64,000 nt of DNA, from the NCBI GenBank assembly GCA_036874045.1, contig CM072347.1, positions 9,550,501 to 9,614,500 on the forward strand, written 5' to 3'. Of the stretch, positions 33,296-44,533 are shown in pieces. The DNA comes from Cymodocea nodosa (taxonomy: Eukaryota > Streptophyta > Magnoliopsida > Alismatales > Cymodoceaceae). A program made the position numbers and the translations under genes. Within the stretch, counting starts at the first letter, position 1, and every line of letters begins with the position of its first letter. The notes beneath the pieces were generated by a model. The model ran no database searches and had not been told where the DNA came from. It was given only the letters and a program-made list of their open reading frames with translations.

Positions 33296-35147
33296 TGTTT
33301 AAAATGAAAAAGTGCATATTATTAACGGTTAAATGATGGTTAATTGCATAATATTTAGCTTATCATTTGAGAATTAAGCCATTATGTTATAATTGCACTG
33401 TTATATGCTTTAATTGAAGAATCTGCTTAATTTTGGGGAATTAATGTTAATTTAGTACATTTATGAACTGTCGGTAAATTGCAGGCTGTGAAATTCTTAA
33501 GTATCCGAAAATGCATCTGAACATCAGATAGTTATTCCTGTAACTCTTCGAAATGTTATTTTATGTTTAAACTGCTGCTAACACGTGTTGAGAGCTGGTA
33601 GATTTACTTACGTTATAACTCGTTAAGTTAGTATAACTGCACGCGTTGAGTTACATGAAAATGCACTAAGGCAACGCGTTAGGTTAGCGTTATAAACTTA
33701 AGTTGTTATTTTTGCACGTGTTTTATAGTTAAATCAACGAAGGAAGTCCATTGAGTTATCTGTAACTCCACGGACTATATATTTTCTAATATACCACTAT
33801 AGCGGTTGCAGGAACAAACAGTTGGAAGGAAAAACCACGTTTGCACGTATCACGCAGGAATTCAATCGTGCAGGGAGAAAGAAATCATCGTCGTTGATCT
33901 GAAGGAAGGAAATCCAACCAACCATTCAAGTAGAAGCAGTTACTACTAAAGAAATATAAAAGAAAAGAAGAAAAAAAGAAGAAGGGTGTGTGATCAATGG
34001 ACGATCAGTGTATACAGAGGAGGAGCACCGAGCTTTCTGTAGACAATATTGGCGATTCTCCGAAGTATCACACCAACCATCGTTATCACCACCATAATCA
34101 CCAATCAACGGAGGTCTGTGAGGATACTTGCCTGATGTCGGGTCGATTCTGAGCCAAACATAGTGCCTGACAACCACTGTGAGGAGTGATCGCGTCGCGG
34201 GAAGGAAAGACATTTTCACCAAGTGCTGACTCATAATTTAGGAGATCGTAAAGCTTTTAGCCTTGGCTTCGGGTTGATGCCTGTATGCTGAAGAGAAGAT
34301 CATCTTGCAATTCTGGACTCACGATTCTATAGGGAGAGTAGATAGAATTGTAAGTGGTTAAATTTTCAGTGGTGTAATCACGTTGCAAGTAGTGTCGGAA
34401 GTATTTACTGTCAAATAAGATTACTTTACATTTCACCTTTCGCCCATCACATCAAAACAAAAATACCAAAAACAATTTATCTTTGTTTGTATGTTGTATT
34501 TGAGTGTTGTATTGTTTGTGTTGTATCGTGATTAATGTTATCTGTATCAGTTTTATGATTGTTTTATGTTAGTTTTAATTTTACAGTTTACTGTAATTGG
34601 TTCGTACAAAAAACTTAAAGATTTTAATGGTTACTGTTTGAATCATCTGAATGTTAGTATTGCTTAATGATAAATCCAATGTTAACTAGCATTAAAAAGC
34701 TTAATTGATGTTATTTACAATCTGTGGAATCGCCCAATGGTTGGCCGAATTCCTTTGTAAATAGCAGTATTATAAAGAAGAGATAGGCTCGTGGAGTTAA
34801 TTTAAGTCCACGAGGATAGTCCGTTGAGTTAGCCATAACTCAACAAACTTAGTTCGTTAAGTTAACTATAACTCAATGGAGTGCTTATTGAATATAAATT
34901 TGAATTGTTCAGAATCAAACATTTCTTAAATTCGTCAGCAATTCCCTATGGGATCGACCTGTACTTGCACATTGATACAATAGACATTGTGCACTTGTAG
35001 TTAAAGTACAAATTGGAATTAATATCTAAATTGTATTAAAGGTTGTTTGTTTACTTCTAAAAGAAAGAATAGGCATAAAGATAAATTAACTAAGTAAAAA
35101 TAGAAGTAACAAATCCAAGTTTTTCTAGTGCTGGGAAAACCCAAACA
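33296..35147 (+). repeat. 5' LTR of AthF2
   Basis: 1,852 bp, from TGTTTAAAATG to CCCAAACA. TATA box at 33,955-33,961, and the U3 block shared with Copia A LTRs at about 33,615-33,722. The U5-side dyads around 34,795-34,880 are variants of the 27-nt palindrome. The open frame on the minus strand at 33,926-34,234 is not a gene. Confidence 0.92.
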
Positions 35148-35154
35148 AGTTTTA

Positions 35155-35172
35155 TGGCGCCGTTGCCGGGGA
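35155..35172 (+). other. Primer binding site of AthF2 (tRNA-Asp)
   Basis: TGGCGCCGTTGCCGGGGA, 7 bases after the LTR end; this is the standard Athila/Tat primer site, complementary to the 3' end of tRNA-Asp. Confidence 0.95.
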
Positions 35173-35281
35173 ATTGAATTGAGTCAAAGTAAATTGAATT
35201 GAATTGAATTAATATAAGTAATTGATAGAGCTATTTCATTTTAATAGTCAGAGTTGTGTGTTTTCTTCTATAATTGAGAAT

Positions 35282-36650
35282 ATGGCATATGCTTATGCTC
35301 AAAGATTTCTGAAACCTTTAATTAGCATATGTGAATTCTGCAATTCTGAAGGACACGACATTTCTGATTGTTTGAAATTGAGACATTTACAGATTGTTAG
35401 ATCCCATGAACAACAAATGAATTATCCTCAATATAATAGAGCCGAGTATGAGAATCCTATAGTTTACCCAACTGATGGTCAGTATAGAATGTGCAATATG
35501 ATGAGAGACACAGAAGTTTGGGATAGCTATGACAGACTGGAGCATAGTATAGAGCAAAATCTGGACAAACTGGAATACTTTGTGTGTCAACAACAAGAAG
35601 TCAACCGGTTAAACTATAAGGAGGCATATTCAGAACCTAAACAGGATATAATTTACGAAACTGAAAAAGCCATAAAAAAAATTGATAAAAAATTGAATGC
35701 AATGAAATTAGATGATCTGGAAACAAAATTAAAAGCATTAGACAAAAATGCAATGAAAATACAAGTTTTGCAACAGGACAATGAAAATTATAATGTTATA
35801 AACCTGCACAACTTGCAAAATATACAACAAACTATTCCTACAAAAACTAATGATAACAAAGTGCTAATACAATTTATAAGAATAAATATATTTGCCAGAT
35901 TTGGAATACCTAAAGCTATTATCAGTGATAGAGGAACTCATTTTTGTAATTGAAGTTTTGAAGCCTTAATGAAGAAATATGGAGTAAACCACAAAATTGC
36001 AATATCATATCATCCGCAAACAAGTGGACAAGTAGAAAGTGCAAACAAACAAATTAAATTAATCTTGGAAAAAGTAGTAAATCCTACTAGAACAGATTGG
36101 GCTAATAGATTGATAGATGCACTTTGGGCTTATAGAACTGCTTATAAAACGAGCTTAGGTTTTCACCTTTTAGGCTAGTATATGGAAAAAGTTGTCATTT
36201 ATCTACTGAAATAGAACATAAAGCTTATTGGGCATTAAAAACTCTGAACACTAATTTAAATCAAGCTGCTAAAAATAGGAAAATGCAACTAATTGAATTA
36301 GAAGAATTTAGAAATGAAGCTTATTCGAAGACTGTAAGAGAAAAAGAGAAAATTAAATTCTGGCATGATAGAAAAATTATTCCTAAAAGCTTTGAAATAG
36401 GACAAGAAGTATATCTTTATCTGGCTAGACTCTATAACCATCCAGGAAATTAAGATCTAGATGGGTAAGACCTTACATAGTTCGAAATGTTTATCGTTAT
36501 GGAGCTATTGAAATTGAAAATCCTAAAAATCAGAATATATTTAAAGTAAATGGACAAAGACTTAAACCTATTCTGAAAACACCAAAAAGCTCATTTGGAA
36601 TTATAGAAGAAGTTAGAGTAGAGGACTACTCGAGCTTTACTTAGTAAGAA
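35282..36650 (+). pseudogene. AthF2 5' ORF (zinc knuckle) and integrase C-terminal part
   Basis: It starts 110 bases after the primer site with MAYAYAQRFLKP, and has a knuckle CEFCNSEGHDISDC near residue 20 and a charged coiled-coil-like region to about 35,830. After that, integrase core motifs appear ([49 protein letters not shown]), then the C-terminal part with DVxL-like and GPY/F-like text (EIGQEVYLYLARL, NIFKVNGQRLKPIL) ending near 36,650. This copy alone could not have supplied enzymes. Broken in a few places. Confidence 0.82.
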
Positions 36651-38403
36651 ATCAATTTTTATGTTTATATATATATGTTTATCTTAAAAATAAATAAAAA
36701 AACAAAAAAACAAAAAAAATATATATATATATAAAACATAAAAATAGTTGTGGTTCAACCGATTCGATCCATCGGTATGACCGAAAAATTAAAAAAATAT
36801 TTAGGTCTAACCAAAGCGTAGCATCGGTATGACTGGAACATTAAAAAAATATTGGTTTTACCGAAACATAGTATCGGTTTGACCGAAAGAAAAATAAAAA
36901 AATAAAAAATATTTAGGTCTGACCGAAGTATAGTATCTGTTAAATCATAAAAAAAATTGTATATTAATTTTCAGAAAAAATATTGGTTTTACCAAAACAT
37001 AGTATCGGTTCAACCAAAAGAAAAATAAAAAAATAAAAAATATTTAGGTCTGACCGAAGCATAGTATCGGTTAAACCTGTAAAAAAATAGAAAAACTATT
37101 CTCTGTAATATTTTTATTATTATAATTGCTTGTACGAGGAGTCCGTTGAGTTACGCTTAACTCAACGAGCTCACTTCGTTGAGTCTTGAGTTGGTCAACG
37201 ATCTTATTCCATTGTGTTAACTGTAACTCAACAGAGTACTGTAGCTAAGATCTAAAATTAGAAAAACTCCAGAAGGAAGTAGATGAATTTTGGCATAAAG
37301 ATTAAATTGTATTGTTCGTCTACTTGTGTAGAATTGTATGAAATTGTATGATGTACTTGTAATGTAATTGATTCATATTAATGAATATAATTTTTCAGAT
37401 GCAATTTTCATATGTATTTGGATGTGAAATGAATGGAATTTATTGAATATTATGTAATTTGTGGAACTTTATGAATATGTAATAGATTTACAATTTGTTG
37501 AATGATAGGATAACTGCTTAAAAATTTCTGCATTTTATAAGGTAAAATGTAAATTCTACATAACATAAAATGACCTACAAGTTAAATCTTTATATAATGT
37601 TCAGATTTAAATATATTTTAATCAAAATGATGCATTAATGACATAGATTTAACTTTATTACAATTAGCAGAATGACAAAAAAAAAAAAAACAGAATAGAA
37701 ACTTACGAGAGTGAAACTTAGAAGTTGTCAAGTGTTAACTCAACAAAGTAAGTCCATTGAGTTAACTGTAACTCCACGAGGTCAGTAATATAATATAAGG
37801 TCACTCCGTTGAGTTATCTGTAACTCAACGAAGTTAGTCCGTGGAGTTAGCAACAGTAACCGACTATGTTCTGTTGAGTAATCTGTAACTCAACGAGGTT
37901 AGTTCGTGGATTAAGCAGAATGGTTATTCTTTTAACCATAAACGAAACTTCGTCGGTTTAGCGGTTACCAAAATTTGAAATTAGTAGTAGTACACATACC
38001 CATAAAAATAGGAACCACGATGCACGTTGCAAGACACGTTCTTACAACGAGAGTTATTCACTTTATGGATGCGCAGTATATATATGAAACAGAATGTTAT
38101 TTACGAGTTACCAGCACTTTTAAGAGAAAGGAGAAAGCGTTGGAAGAACTGGAAGGAGAAGCAGCTGATTCAACCTTCATCTGACAACAAATATTTATAG
38201 AATGGAAAGCTTCAGACTGGTATGTAATTAATCTTCTGCTATTTGTTTATGAGCACATGGACTCGTTCTCTAGCACTAAACGATTAGTAAGAACACCTAT
38301 CCAGGAATTTTCATTGTAGAGGAGTACTGAAAAATTTTCTAAACTGAACTTTAACGAAATTCTTTGGGGTGTAGCTAACCTTTCTTTAAAAGAGAACGTA
38401 GAG
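36651..38403 (+). other. AthF2 spacer between integrase and gag, with repeats
   Basis: No gene supported. 36,745-37,080 holds direct repeats built on ATAGTATCGGTT and GACCGAAG with A-rich links, period roughly 140 bases for the larger unit. 37,130-37,260 and 37,735-37,920 hold clusters of the dyad TAACTCAACGA / TCGTTGAGTTA. A short open frame at 37,975-38,184 has no recognisable product; 38,190-38,403 is probably the gag leader. The same spacer start is seen on the minus strand at 46,601-47,030. Confidence 0.65.
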
Positions 38404-39590
38404 ATGGCTGCTTTAGTAGAAAAACCATTAGGAGAGATTCTGTATCCTGAATTAATTGATGAACCTTCATGTATTCGATTGCCAAACTTTGAGGGAGATA
38501 GGTTTGAACTGAAATCTAATTATATTAGTCAATTGCCACATTTTCATGGATTAGAAAGAGAGGATGCCTATTATTTCCTTAGAGAATTTAACGAAGTTTG
38601 TCAAATGATAAGAATGCCGAACATAAGTATAGATGCTATTAAACTTAGATATATCCCTTTTGCTTTAAAAGATATAGCTAAGAGATGGTTATATACTCTG
38701 TCGCCTGATTCAATTTCTACATGGACTGAATTTTGCTCTGTTTTTCTGGAAAAATACTATCCAACACATCAAACAATTAAAAAGAAGAAAGAAATATTAA
38801 TGTGTAGCCAAAAACAGGGTGAATCATTCTAGAAATATTTTGAAAGACTTAAAGATTTACTGACTCAATGTCCACATCATGCAATGAGTAAAGCACAATT
38901 AATAGGCATAATTTATGAAGGCATAGATGTTTCAATGAAATCTTTATTAGAATCTACTTGTCAAAATGGATTTTTAAAATTATGTAGTGAAGAAGCATGG
39001 GCATATTTAGAAAATTTTGCAAAAAGAACTACACAGTGGGAAAATTCGGTTGAAGCTATTGCAGATAAAAAATTATTGCCAAGAGGAATGCATAAAATAG
39101 ATTCCAATACTATGCTTGAGGTGAAATTAAATGAATTAACGAAGAAAATAGAAGAGTTATCATTAAATCAAAAGCTAGTAGAAAAGAATACAAACATAAA
39201 TGACTTAGATATTATTTATGCTAGAAACCAGAGAGATAACTTGGGAAATTTTTATAATCCTAATTGGAGAAATCACCCGAATTTATCTAGGAGAAACAAC
39301 AATTTCCAGGGAGGAGAAAATATAAATGAGAAGAACATAAGTTATGAAGTATTAATTGAACAAGGAGCTAGAATAGAGAAATTAGAAAAGATAATCCAAC
39401 AAGTAAACAATCTATAGAATTTATATTTGGAAATGCTGCAAATCAAAATCAGAATAGAAATATATCACTTAGACAGAAGGAACCAATAGAAGTTAGAGCT
39501 ATTGGAGGATTGCCAATACAAGCTATACCTAATCCTGTCAATAGAACAGTTAATGAAATTGATACCTCTTCTGGGAGGGCAGTTGAATGA
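38404..39590 (+). pseudogene. AthF2 gag: capsid-type protein of Athila/Tat elements
   Basis: Starts MAALVEKPLGEILYPEL. The capsid (retrotransposon gag) domain spans about residues 30-200: FELKSNYISQLPHFHGLERE, AYYFLREFNEVCQMIRM, IKLRYIPFALKDIAKRWLY and FLEKYYPTHQTIKKKKEI, the standard Athila/Tat pattern. The later part has FYNPNWRNHPNLS and the conserved tail IEVRAIGGLPIQAIPNP, then the stop at 39,590. There is no zinc knuckle between capsid and tail, where relatives have one; the knuckle is on the separate ORF at 35,282. Gag builds the virus-like particle. The position downstream of integrase is unusual. Nearly whole, about two breaks. Confidence 0.85.
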
Positions 39591-39666
39591 AGCAGCATAT
39601 CTGAAGTAACTATCTATATGTATATATGTTTTATTTTAAGTTAATAGTATCGTAGAGTTAATTTTT

Positions 39667-39693
39667 AACTTAACGAACTTAGTCCGTTGAGTT
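39667..39693. repeat. Near-perfect 27-nt palindrome before the F-box gene (AthF2)
   Basis: AACTTAACGAACT, central T, AGTCCGTTGAGTT: two positions differ from the perfect copy at 13,596. It sits about 85 bases before the F-box start. Confidence 0.8.
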
Positions 39694-39750
39694 ATGCCTT
39701 AACTCCACGAGGGTGTGCAGTAGTTATGTTAATTTTTGTCTTTGCTAAAT

Positions 39751-39769
39751 TTTTGTTTTTATTTTACAG
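39751..39769 (+). promoter_or_regulatory. Possible 3' splice site before the F-box start
   Basis: A T-rich run ending ATTTTACAG, nine bases before the ATG at 39,779. The same place in AthF1 has TTATATAG. A spliced subgenomic RNA is known for env-like ORFs of some LTR elements, so this could be how the F-box ORF was expressed; inferred from sequence only. Confidence 0.4.
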
Positions 39770-39778
39770 AATCGACAA

Positions 39779-40914
39779 ATGGAATTAATGCAATTACCGT
39801 TAGATGCACAAAGGGAAATACTAAGTAACTTGTCAGCTAAAGATCTGTGTAGGTTGTGTTGTGTATCAAAGGAAATTAAAGACTGTATTGAAGAAAAATA
39901 TTTTCAAGAACTACAAGCTGCAAAAATGACTAAGATTAGAGATGGATTCATATGGATGTCATTTAATCGTAGTTCAAATACCCATGAATATCTTGCTATG
40001 GAAGAAACTACTGGAATTCCACCCAATGCATTAGAAGGAATGAGTCATATTATGGGGATAGATAAAGGATTAATCATATACAAGACGAGACCAAGGTATG
40101 CAAGTTTATCATTACCTGATATTTTGATAAGAAATCCTATAATAGGAGAAGAATGTAATATAGGAAGACCTAATATATTTGAAGCACCAATTGAAAATTG
40201 TGGGTTAGCTTTAATATTTTCTGATAAAAATTCTACAATTCTTGAAAAATTATATTATTGGAGACCTATAGGAAATTGGGGTGAAGATTTACGCTTAAGT
40301 GTGTATAATTTTTTGAACAGATCTTGGAATGAAAACATTATAATATATATAGGACAGAAATCATTAATTAACCAAACGCATGTCATACTTGATGGTTATA
40401 TCTATTTAGTCATGGAGATATCAATAGCATATAGATCTGATTTATACATAGTGAGCATAGACAGTTATGATGATTATATAGAAATTTTACCTATACCGAG
40501 TGAAATAGCTAAACCACCATCTGAAAAATTTAATGAAATTCAAATAGGAATGTGGTATAATGAAGAAGATGATCCTACTTTATGTCTGATAAGATGGTGG
40601 GATGAACTGATGAAATTTCAAATATGGATTATGGAAGACATGAATGAATGGAAGTGGAAGCGGAGTATATTGAAATAGATGTAGAAATAGAAACTACTAC
40701 ATTACCTTGGAACCAAAAAGGATCCCTTTCTGCATTACATATCATTAATGGTAATACACTCGTATTTGGAATTTGTAATATATTGCATGTTTACAAATTA
40801 AAAAGGAACAAGAACTGCATTAAAACAGAATTAATAGAAAGAACTATACCTAAAAAGTTTGCTTGGACTGATACATTTATTCCATTTGTTTCTACTTTTC
40901 AATCATGTTCTTAA
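39779..40914 (+). pseudogene. Captured F-box protein gene, copy 2 (in AthF2), nearly whole
   Basis: About 378 codons without introns. Residues 5-45 form an F-box (LPLDAQREILSNLSAKDL, then RLCCVSKEIKD), the part that binds SKP1 in SCF ubiquitin ligases. The rest resembles the F-box-associated beta-rich domain of plant F-box proteins (YYWRPIGNWGEDLRLSVYNF, LDGYIYLV, MWYNEEDDPTLCLIRWWDEL, and a final strand ending FIPFVSTFQSCS). These domains usually choose the ubiquitination substrate. It lies between element gag (189 bases upstream) and the 3' noncoding region, in the same sense. About one break; otherwise well kept and much better kept than copy 1. Which host F-box gene it came from cannot be told here. 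Function in the element is unknown; an attractive guess is removal of a host defence protein. Confidence 0.85.
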
Positions 40915-41574
40915 GCTGTGATTTTGTGTGTTTAAGTTGTGTATTCTGCATTTATTTTTAGAGAAAAAAAAAGAATTTTGAAGTTTTCATGTTCATTTTA
41001 AGAAAAAAAAAAAAAACAAACAAAACAAAATATCAATCCAGTTTGTTGGTATCTGTTCTAGGAAACCAACTGGCTTGCTTGTGAGCCACCAAAGGCATAG
41101 GAGCCTGGGTTCCACACAAGACACTGATTTATTAATATCTGTTAAATGTTATTTTGTTTTATATTCTGTGTTTATCTGGGAATGAAAAGTTTTTCAGAAT
41201 CAAAAATCGGAATATGCAGAAAGAGATACAAATGGAAAAAGGTTTGTAACCAATTACTTATCCTGAATTTTAAATCAAACAAAACTTTATTCATGCCTGC
41301 TACAATTACTGTACTTATTGTCAAATCTTTTACATTGAGGACAATGCAAAATGTAGGTATGGGGGGGAGGTAATTAAAGTAACATCCATGTAAGTTTGTT
41401 AATTAAAGGAATTAAAATGGTACTGGAAAGTTCTGAGGAAATTGAAAATTTTTATGAACTTGCTGTAACTATTCGATAATTGAGACTGTAAAATTTTTAT
41501 AAACTGCTTGAATGTTATATTTAGAAGGCTATAGAAGATGCTATAGAATTTATTATTTATGTAAATCTAGATAT
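40915..41574 (+). other. AthF2 noncoding region after the F-box gene
   Basis: No gene. A possible stem (CCAGTTTGTTGG with AACCAACTGG) and the block TGTGAGCCACCAAAGGCATA at 41,037-41,120 are nearly identical to AthF1. CATTGAGGACAATG at 41,333-41,346 plus a GGGGGGGAGG tract at 41,361-41,370 is the well-known Athila/Tat 3' motif and looks like an older PPT. Confidence 0.7.
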
Positions 41575-42510
41575 AGTATCTTATGATTTTTCTAAATTTC
41601 ATGAGTTTAACAGTTTCACGATTTTAAAATGAAATCAGAATATTTAATGCTTAATCAAAAAATTATCTAAAGTCCTAAAGGAGCTGAGATGTGAATTCTA
41701 GATTAAATGAAACACATATGATGAAAGATACATTTACTTTGACTGATTGAACTTGTAGAATGATTTATGTGTAGATCTTATTACACTACAGATAAAGTAT
41801 GAGCTTATTGTTATGGATTCATATTTTTAGTAAATGATAGAAGCAGGATTATATGAGATTGGTGTTTTACTACATCTGTATTAATGAAACACGTGCATAT
41901 ACAGTATGTGATTAATGCTTTGTTTTGTGTGTGCATTTATTTTTAGAAAAAAAAAAACTTTGAGAGTTTATTGACTTGTTTGATCACGAGCCTTTTGTAC
42001 TTGAGCAGATAGGTATGTAAGGATTGTTGACCTGAAAAAGGACTCTGAAAATCTGGCAACCTAAGATCCTAATCAGATTTGGGATTGTTGATTGAAAGCT
42101 CATTACATGGGTACATTAGAAAGCTCTTGTATGATTGAAGCTTGTCAAATTAACTTTTAAAGTACACAAAAAAAAGAAAAAAAAAGAAAAAGAAAAAAGC
42201 ATATACTATTCTGAAAAGATACAAGTGTTTTGTGAAATATAGATATCTTATGAATCAAGTATATTTTCTGTTATCTAGAATTGCTGAAATATGAATCTGG
42301 AATTGACTTTTGAAGTTGTTTAATGGAAATACAATTCTTTATTCTACTTGTCTTAATCAGATTGAATTGGATTGTACTTTAATTTGTATGTTGTTGAAAT
42401 TTCTTCTAGAAAAACTTATTGGAAAATTCAGGATTACAGATGATGAAAAGAAGAACAAACGATAATATAATTAACACCTATATGAAGATGATATACTTTG
42501 TATGTAATTT
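41575..42510 (+). other. Shared Copia/Gypsy noncoding module, copy 2
   Basis: Homologous to 15,575-16,470, 54,765-55,640 and the reverse strand of 59,370-60,265. Core at 41,957-42,162. It lies between the older PPT-like tract (41,361) and the working PPT (42,666). An A-rich insertion near 42,170-42,200 is private to this copy. No coding potential. Confidence 0.88.
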
Positions 42511-42665
42511 ACATATATTCTAAATATCTTTGCAAGTTGATTATAGAATATATGTTTATGCTGAACAGAAGAAAAAAAAAACAAAAGGAGAAGAATTAAT
42601 TCTAGCACTTTTTGAAAGACCAATTAATTAGATCTTAGTTTGCTAAGGGACTAGCAAAATTTAGT

Positions 42666-42676
42666 TATGGGGGAAG
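42666..42676 (+). other. Polypurine tract of AthF2
   Basis: TATGGGGGAAG immediately before the 3' LTR start TGTTTAG; same as in AthF1. Confidence 0.9.
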
Positions 42677-44533
42677 TGTTTAGAATGAAAAAGTGCATAT
42701 TATTAACGGTTAAATGATGGTTAATTGCATAATATTTAGCTTATCATATGAGAATTAAGCCATTATGTTATAATTGCACTATTATATGCTTTAATTGAAG
42801 AATCTGCTTAATTTTGGGAATTAATGTTAATTTAGTACATTTATGAACTGTCGGTAAATTGCAGGCTGTGAAATTCTTAAGTATCCGAAAATGCATCTGA
42901 GCATCGGATAGTTATACCTGTAACTCTCCGAAATGTTATTTTATGTTTAAACTACTGCTAACACGTGTTGAGAGCTGGTAGATTTACTTACGTTATAACT
43001 CGTTAAGTTAGTATAACTGCACGCGTTGAGTTACATGAAAATACACTAAGGCAACGCGTTAGGTTAGCGTTATAAACTTAAGTTGTTATTTTTGCACGTG
43101 TTTTATAGTTAAATCAACGAAGGAAGTCCGTTGAGTTATCTGTAACTCCACGGACTATATATTTTCTAATATACCACTGTAGCGGTTGCAGGAACAGACA
43201 GTTGGAAGGAAAAACCACGTTTGCACGTATCACGCAGGAATTCAATCGCTTAGGGAGAAAGATATCATCGCCGTTGATCTAAAGGAAGGAAATCCAACCA
43301 ACCATTCAAGCAGAAGCAGTTACTACTGAAGAAATATAAAAGAAAAGAAGAAAAAAAGAAGAAGGGTGTGTGATCGATGGACGGCCAACGTATACAGAGG
43401 AGGAGCACCGAGCTTTCTACAGATAGTATCGGCAATTCTCCGAAGTATCACACCAACCATCGTTATCACCACCATAATCACCAATCATCGGAGGTCTGTG
43501 AGGATACTTGCCTAATGTCGGGTCGATTCCGAGTCAAACACAGTGCTTGACAACCACTATGAGGAGTGATCGCGTCGCGGGAAGGGAAGACATTTTCACC
43601 AAGCGCCGACTCATATTTCCAGAGATCGTAAAGCTTTTAGCCTTGGCTTCAGGTTGATGCCTGTATGCTGAAGAGGAGATCATCTTACAATTCTGGACTT
43701 GCGATTCTATAGGGAGAGGAGACAAAATTGTAAGTGGTTAAATTTTCAGTGGTGTAATCACATTGCAAGTAGTGTCGAAAGTATTTACTGTCAAGTGAGA
43801 TTACTTTACATTTCACCTTTCACTCATCACATCAAAACAAAAATACCAAAAACAATTTATCTTTATTTGTATGTTGTATTTGAGTGTTGTATTGTTTTGT
43901 GTTGTATCGTGATTAATGTTATCTGTATCAATTTTATAATTGTTTTATGTTAGTTTTAATTTTATAGTTTACTGCAATTGGTTCGTACAAAAAACTTAAA
44001 GATTTTAGTGGTTACTGTTTGAATCATCTGAATGTTAGTATTGCTTAATGATAAATCCAATGTTAACTAGCATTAAAAAGCTTAATTGATATTATTTACA
44101 ATCTGTGGAATCGCCCAATGGTTGACCGAATTCCTCTGTAAATAGCAGTATTATAAAGAAGAGACAGGCTCGTGGAGTTAACTTAAGTCCACGGGGATAG
44201 TCCGTTGAGTTAGCCATAACTCAACGAACTTAGTCCGTTGAGTTAACTGTAACTCAACGGAGTGCTTATTGAATATAAATTTGAATTGTTCAGAATCAAA
44301 CATTTCTTAAATTCGTCAGCAATTCCTTGTGGGATTGACCTGTACTTGCACACTGATACAATAGACACTATGCACTTACAGTTAAAGTACAAATTGGAAT
44401 TAATATCTAAATTGTATTAAAGGTTGTTTGTTTACTTCTAAAAGAAAGAATAGGCATAAAGATAAATTAACTAAGTAAAAATAGAAGTAACAAATCCAAG
44501 TTTTTCTAGTGTAGTGATGGGAAAACCCAAACA
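42677..44533 (+). repeat. 3' LTR of AthF2
   Basis: 1,857 bp, TGTTTAGAATG to CCCAAACA, nearly identical to the 5' LTR. TATA box at 43,335-43,341. Near its right end (44,219-44,245) is a 27-nt palindrome with one arm mismatch. Followed by the target repeat ACCAG at 44,534-44,538. Confidence 0.92.

Larger units (their letters stand above)
33296..44533 (+). mobile_element. AthF2: nearly full-length Athila-like Gypsy element carrying gag and an F-box gene
   Basis: 11.2 kb with both LTRs (33,296-35,147 and 42,677-44,533), canonical TG...CA ends, 5-bp target repeat ACCAG (33,291-33,295 and 44,534-44,538), tRNA-Asp primer site and PPT. Inside: zinc-knuckle ORF, integrase end, long spacer, capsid-type gag, F-box gene, noncoding region, shared module. 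Protease, RT and RNase H are not present, so it is non-autonomous in form. The two LTRs differ at only about 3% of sites in the first ~260 bases I compared, suggesting insertion on the order of one to two million years ago at usual plant rates (rough inference). The flanking Copia C frame continues on the far side (RP, then DIMFSVC), which fixes both ends. Confidence 0.92.

Noticed and set aside
37975-38184. Short ORF upstream of AthF2 gag as a separate gene
   Set aside because: Only about 70 codons, no motif, no second copy in the window to test conservation.
39779-40914. F-box gene as an ordinary host locus hit by retrotransposons
   Set aside because: Both copies share element sequence on both sides (gag tail upstream; module, PPT and LTR downstream), and AthF2 has target repeats outside all of it.
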